Below are positions 12,440 through 15,341 of a stretch of 15,341 nucleotides of DNA, piece after piece (the stretch's first letter is position 1; the number at the start of each line of letters is the position of its first letter). Position numbers and translations under genes: made by a program. Under the pieces are notes generated by a model. The model was not told the DNA's origin. It made no database searches and saw nothing but the letters and a program-made list of their open reading frames with translations. The stretch spans positions 1-15,341 of the forward strand of contig CAITEO010000050.1 in assembly GCA_903891505.1 (NCBI GenBank). Direction: 5' to 3'. The stretch is from an uncultured Candidatus Woesearchaeota archaeon. Its GTDB lineage: Archaea > Nanobdellota > Nanobdellia > Woesearchaeales > 21-14-0-10-32-9.

Positions 12440-12973
12440 CTAATTCTGCATGTATTTTTCACATAAATTCCAAACATCAGCCATTCTGCTATGTGCCGCT
12501 CGGGCGTTCATTGCAATAAGTTCTAGCCTTGTTTGTATTCCCTGATCTTTTCCTTCAAAAGATTCTGCAAACAGCTCATATTCACTAGAAATCGCACCTA
12601 TAAGATTCATATAATGATAATAAAGAAGAATATCCACATCATGTGCAAGATCTTTTGTCGTTCCAGGATACTTTTTTGTTTTTTTGTAATTCAATAAATC
12701 ATTTGGAAAATCTACATCAATATTTGCTCGTGGCAAAAATAATTGTAATTCGTTCAATTGATTTGCGAGAGCGTAAAATTGTTCTGCGGCCAAAACCAAT
12801 CTTGTTGATAAATTAGGTTTTTTGTCTGCATAGTCTTTCTCAGACTGCTCGAGCATATTATCTCCGAGAAACTTGGAAAACACTGCTGCATTCGCAGGAT
12901 GAATTCCAACAACATCTATTGCAAGTTCATCTAGTGAACCATCATATTTTTCTACTGTTGTTGGATATTTCAT
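12440..12973 (-). CDS. Unrecognised helical cytoplasmic protein
   Basis: 177 residues, not assigned to a family. There is no signal peptide or membrane segment. The sequence is mostly amphipathic helix: an N-terminal part with ELAIDVVGIHPANAAVFSKF, a middle Leu/Ala-rich helix region (STRLVLAAEQFYALANQL), a YKKTKKYPGTTKDLAHDVDI segment, then LLYYHYMNLIGAISSEYELF and a final helix ending LIAMNARAAHSRMADVWNLC. It has one Cys near the end. The repeated 'TRL.L.A' helix starts suggest an internal helical repeat or bundle. It lies 37 bp downstream of the HIT gene, but a TATA-like TTAATTAATTT (12991-13002, minus strand) about 24 nt before the ATG suggests its own leaderless transcript. Confidence 0.75.
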   Translation of the reverse strand: MKYPTTVEKYDGSLDELAIDVVGIHPANAAVFSKFLGDNMLEQSEKDYADKKPNLSTRLVLAAEQFYALANQLNELQLFLPRANIDVDFPNDLLNYKKTKKYPGTTKDLAHDVDILLYYHYMNLIGAISSEYELFAESFEGKDQGIQTRLELIAMNARAAHSRMADVWNLCEKYMQN

Positions 12974-12990
12974 TTTAAATCAAACTTCTT

Positions 12991-13002
12991 AAATTAATTA
13001 AT
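12991..13002 (-). promoter_or_regulatory. TATA box of the 12973 gene
   Basis: An AT-rich element (plus strand AAATTAATTAAT) is centred about 24 nt upstream of the ATG at 12973, inside the short gap after the HIT gene. Confidence 0.4.
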
Positions 13003-13010
13003 GTGTTCTA

Positions 13011-13472
13011 TTATTCGAGTCCAAATTTCTTTCGTATCTCGTGAGCAATCATAGCGAGATCTTCCTTGTTTGCAGATGGGCCTTGCACAGTTGTTATGTA
13101 ACCAGGATACTCGTCGAAGAACTGATGTTCTACTTCCATTGTGCCTTCATGTTTAGCAGAGAGTCCGTGCAGAGGATATAGTTTGAAGTGAGCATGATTA
13201 ACACCCTCTCCTTCCGCAACAATTCCTACCTTTGCAACACCAAGCCCTTTTTTTAGAAGATGCATGACTTTCTTTGCTGCAATAATAAAATCAGATAAGT
13301 CATTGTCGCTCATCAACGAAAGATCAGAAACATGGTGCCCTTTGGGAATTATTATTGTCATTCCTTTTGTGTTCGGAAAAATATCCAAAAATGCATAAAA
13401 TTTCTCATCCTCCCAAATCTTTGTAGATGGAATTTCTCCCTTTGCAATCTTGCAGAATACACAATCAGTCAT
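13011..13472 (-). CDS. HIT-family nucleotide hydrolase/transferase
   Basis: 153 residues from the ATG at 13472. A second in-frame ATG at 13478 is only 3 nt from the GGGGG site (13482-13486), while 13472 has a 9-nt spacer. The histidine triad fold is shown by the zinc-type CxxC at the start (DCVFCKI), WEDEKFYAFLDIFPNTKGM, IIIPKGHHVSDL and the active-site strand NHAHFKLYPLHG. HIT enzymes cleave or transfer nucleoside monophosphates (AMP-lysine, ApnA, adenylylated compounds). The usual motif is H-x-H-x-H. Here it is H-A-H-F-K, so the nucleophilic middle His is kept but the third His is Lys. This may be a subfamily trait. It follows the transketolase gene after a 139-bp gap that holds its own promoter. 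Confidence 0.92.
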   Translation of the reverse strand: MTDCVFCKIAKGEIPSTKIWEDEKFYAFLDIFPNTKGMTIIIPKGHHVSDLSLMSDNDLSDFIIAAKKVMHLLKKGLGVAKVGIVAEGEGVNHAHFKLYPLHGLSAKHEGTMEVEHQFFDEYPGYITTVQGPSANKEDLAMIAHEIRKKFGLE

Positions 13473-13507
13473 AAACATTCGCCCCCGTAACAGTCCTTGG
13501 ATAGAGA

Positions 13508-13519
13508 AGTATAAAAAAT
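13508..13519 (-). promoter_or_regulatory. TATA box of the HIT gene
   Basis: The plus strand AGTATAAAAAAT (minus ATTTTTTATACT) lies about 40 nt upstream of the ATG at 13472. Transcription should start near 13487 and include the GGGGG ribosome binding site. Confidence 0.5.
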
Positions 13520-13559
13520 TAATGGAAAAATAGAAGAAAATTAGTAAACATGTTAAACT

Positions 13560-13607
13560 AAATTATAAAATAAATTATAAAATAAACTATGAACTAAATT
13601 AACTAAA
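13560..13607. repeat. Four imperfect 12-bp tandem repeats
   Basis: Successive units are AAATTATAAAAT, AAATTATAAAAT, AAACTATGAACT and AAATTAACTAAA. They fill most of the gap between the transketolase and HIT genes. On the minus strand they follow the transketolase stop closely and may act in transcript termination, or be simple AT-rich slippage DNA. Confidence 0.7.
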
Positions 13608-13611
13608 AAAC

Positions 13612-14463
13612 TCATTCTTTTGCGTTGAGTGCACGTAGATGTTCAGCTTCTAGTTCATTCATCGCCTGCAAGAATTCCTGCTCGTTTGGCGCTTTGCCGT
13701 GCCACTTGTAGTCGTTCTCAAATAACTTAACTCCTTTGCCAGGTGTTGTGTTCGCTACAATAACAAGTGGTTTAGTTCTCTCATGAGTAGACTTTTCAAG
13801 AGCAGCAATTATTTGCGGAATGCTGTTCCCATCTATTTCTATAACTCCCCAACCGAATGAAATATATTTTTCCCGAATAGAACCAAGAGGCATAATATCC
13901 TCAGTATTTCCATCTATTTGTATTCTGTTTCTATCAACGATGACTGTTAGATTGTTTAAATGATATTTATGCGCAAAGAGTACAGCTTCCCAAGTATTCC
14001 CTTCATCATGCTCGCCATCTGACGTCAAACAAACAACTTTATTTTGCTTGCCATCTCGCTTGAGCGCGAGCGCAAGTCCTGCTGCTTGACTAAGCCCAGA
14101 ACCTAGTGGCCCTGAAGTAGATTCTATTCCTGGCAACGATTCCCTATGAGGATGACCTTGCAATCTAGAACCTAATTTTCGAAGAGTTCCAAGTTCCGAT
14201 CTATCAAAGAATCCTTTGTTCGCGAGCGTAGAATACAACGCAGGACAAATGTGTCCACACGATAAAATAAAATAATCCCGATGATCATCATCAGGATTCT
14301 TCGAATCAACATTTAGAAAATCAAAGTAAAGAACTGTGAATATATCTGCTGCACCGAGCGATCCCGCAGTGTGACCTGATTTTGCAGCATAAAGTGATCT
14401 TAAAATATCTTTACGAATATCCGTCGCGATAATCCTTAAGTCCCTCACCTTTTTATCAAACAT
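13612..14463 (-). CDS. Transketolase, N-terminal (thiamine-diphosphate-binding) subunit
   Basis: 283 residues, the size of the N-terminal half of split archaeal transketolases. It moves two-carbon units between sugar phosphates in the non-oxidative pentose phosphate pathway, together with a separate C-terminal subunit. Seen: KSGHTAGSLGAADI (28-41) with cofactor-contacting His31, LSCGHICPALYS, GHPHRESLPGIE (103-114), STSGPLGSGLSQAAGLALA (116-134), the ThDP/Mg motif SDGEHDEG (148-155) through LNNLTVIVDRN (169-179), and KWHGKAP (253-259). In the ThDP motif the usual first Gly of GDG is Ser, which still leaves the metal Asp149. The partner subunit is not downstream, where a HIT gene follows. It lies 63 bp after the epimerase gene. 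A GGGGTGA site precedes the ATG, so a leadered transcript, perhaps from the epimerase promoter, is likely. Confidence 0.94.
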   Translation of the reverse strand: MFDKKVRDLRIIATDIRKDILRSLYAAKSGHTAGSLGAADIFTVLYFDFLNVDSKNPDDDHRDYFILSCGHICPALYSTLANKGFFDRSELGTLRKLGSRLQGHPHRESLPGIESTSGPLGSGLSQAAGLALALKRDGKQNKVVCLTSDGEHDEGNTWEAVLFAHKYHLNNLTVIVDRNRIQIDGNTEDIMPLGSIREKYISFGWGVIEIDGNSIPQIIAALEKSTHERTKPLVIVANTTPGKGVKLFENDYKWHGKAPNEQEFLQAMNELEAEHLRALNAKE

Positions 14464-14526
14464 AAATAAAATTCACCCCTAGATTATATCAATGCGCTAA
14501 TTGTTTTAATATTTTTCCTAACTTGT

Positions 14527-15162
14527 TTAGTTTAGCAATTCTTTTAGTGCTTTCTTTGGATCTAAACTTTCACTAATATATGACCCTGAATGTAATATAT
14601 CTGCACCTGCTTTGAAAAGAGGTTTAGCATTATTTAGATTAACTCCGCCATCCACTTGCACAATTATTTTCTTTGAATGCGTCTTTATGAATTTTATTCT
14701 TTTGTATACCGACCTTCTAAGTTTCTGTTTTTCATGTCCAGGATAAACACCCATCAATAAAACAAACTTTGTAGAATCCAAAATCTCAAATATTCTTTTT
14801 GTTATTCTAGTTCCAGGATTCAACGCTACTACTGGGATCATTCCAAGCGCACGTATCCTTGCAATTATGCTATCTACATCATTATCATTTACTGCTTCAA
14901 TGTGAAATATTACTTTTTTGAATCCTTTTCTTCTGAGCGATGCTATATATTTTTCAGGATTCACAGTCATTAGATGCGCCTCTAGAATAACTCGTTGCTT
15001 CGAAAAGCTTGGAAGTGAGTTTATATCAACAAGTGTTGTTGGAACAAATTTACCATCTGCAAAATCAACTTGTATTTTTCTGGACGCGACAAGCACTTTT
15101 CTGAACCTATTCATAAAAGTCTTTCTATCTTTTGTGAACACCGTAGGTATTATTTCTCTCAT
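14527..15162 (-). CDS. rpe: Ribulose-phosphate 3-epimerase-like TIM-barrel protein
   Basis: 211 residues, slightly short for the family. It is predicted to interconvert ribulose 5-phosphate and xylulose 5-phosphate. Family blocks in order: QVDFADGKFVP (31-41), EAHLMTVNPEKYI (61-73), FHIEA (86-90), ALNPGT (113-118), MGVYPGHEKQKL (137-148), VQVDGGVN (168-175), and GSYI near the end. Of the four metal ligands known in the family, Asp33, His63 and Asp171 are present, but the first (His of HxDxMDG) is Gln31. The phosphate loop PGFGGQ is changed to PGHEKQ. It is therefore a divergent member whose substrate is less certain. The gene precedes the transketolase subunit, its pathway partner, which supports a pentose-phosphate role. 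AGGAGA is well placed before the ATG at 15162. Confidence 0.88.
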   Translation of the reverse strand: MREIIPTVFTKDRKTFMNRFRKVLVASRKIQVDFADGKFVPTTLVDINSLPSFSKQRVILEAHLMTVNPEKYIASLRRKGFKKVIFHIEAVNDNDVDSIIARIRALGMIPVVALNPGTRITKRIFEILDSTKFVLLMGVYPGHEKQKLRRSVYKRIKFIKTHSKKIIVQVDGGVNLNNAKPLFKAGADILHSGSYISESLDPKKALKELLN

Positions 15163-15282
15163 ATTTTCTCCTGTAATTGTTAAATATGTGTCTTTGCTTT
15201 TTAATTCTTTTGTATTCCTTGAACAGAAAAGACGTCATGAATTCTATTAACTTAGTAAATTTAAATTACTCTGAAAATTAAA

Positions 15283-15341
15283 TCATAGGCTAGTACCAAT
15301 AACTCGCCATTCATAACCCAGTCTTCGGATTATTTCTATTA
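15283..15341 (-). CDS. C-terminal end of an unidentified protein (partial, cut by window edge)
   Basis: On the minus strand one frame is open from the right edge to a TGA (plus-strand TCA at 15283-15285). It gives 18 complete residues, IEIIRRLGYEWRVIGTSL. The composition looks like real protein, and the other minus frames are interrupted. It is too short to name. The 120-bp gap between it and the epimerase gene is AT-rich and contains the likely epimerase promoter (CATATTTAAC, about 15179-15188). Confidence 0.4.
   Translation of the reverse strand, partial: IEIIRRLGYEWRVIGTSL

Noticed and set aside
13560..13607. 12-bp tandem repeats as a CRISPR or iteron array
   Set aside because: The units are contiguous without spacers, AT-only and degenerate, and no cas or replication gene is near.

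Overview
The window looks like a piece of an AT-rich archaeal chromosome, most likely from a DPANN-type lineage (Woesearchaeota/Pacearchaeota-like). That placement is inference. Seen directly are an archaeal KH-domain protein of the Dim2/Pno1 kind next to a RIO1 kinase, T-rich 3' ends, and TATA-like boxes about 25 nt upstream of many start codons, as expected for leaderless archaeal mRNAs. There are also N-terminally anchored, Cys-rich surface proteins and a split transketolase. A gyrase A subunit, bacterial in origin in archaea, is also present.

Layout, left to right. Positions 1-82 hold the tail of a plus-strand gene cut by the window edge. Positions 240-2412 hold three plus-strand genes for envelope or secreted proteins: a Cys-rich anchored protein, a secreted beta-rich protein, and a small membrane protein with a helical N-terminal domain. 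Positions 2413-2574 are a convergent gap with two perfect hairpins. Positions 2575-4061 (minus) carry KH protein and RIO1, both late small-subunit ribosome assembly factors. At 4161-4841 a PIN-domain protein (plus) and a ribbon-helix-helix protein (minus) lie tail to tail. Positions 5003-6583 encode a large Cys-rich surface protein that shares a 180-bp nearly identical block with the first gene. Glycyl-tRNA synthetase follows (6685-8172), then a two-gene unit of a hypothetical protein and a DUF4190-type membrane protein (8323-9386), then gyrA (9501-12182).

Downstream of gyrA is a 257-bp structured gap. The last 42 bp of the gyrA region, including its stop codon, are repeated exactly 124 bp downstream, followed by a long imperfect inverted repeat. 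The rest is on the minus strand: ribulose-phosphate 3-epimerase-like protein, transketolase N-terminal subunit, HIT-family protein and an unrecognised helical protein. A short minus-strand gene tail sits at the right edge.

Functionally the window mixes housekeeping (translation, ribosome assembly, DNA topology, non-oxidative pentose phosphate steps) with fast-evolving surface proteins. The most unusual elements are the shared Cys module of the two surface proteins, the knottin-like Cys pattern in the first of them, and the gyrA 3'-end duplication with its adjoining inverted repeat. No CRISPR array, tRNA, rRNA, transposase or integrase was seen.
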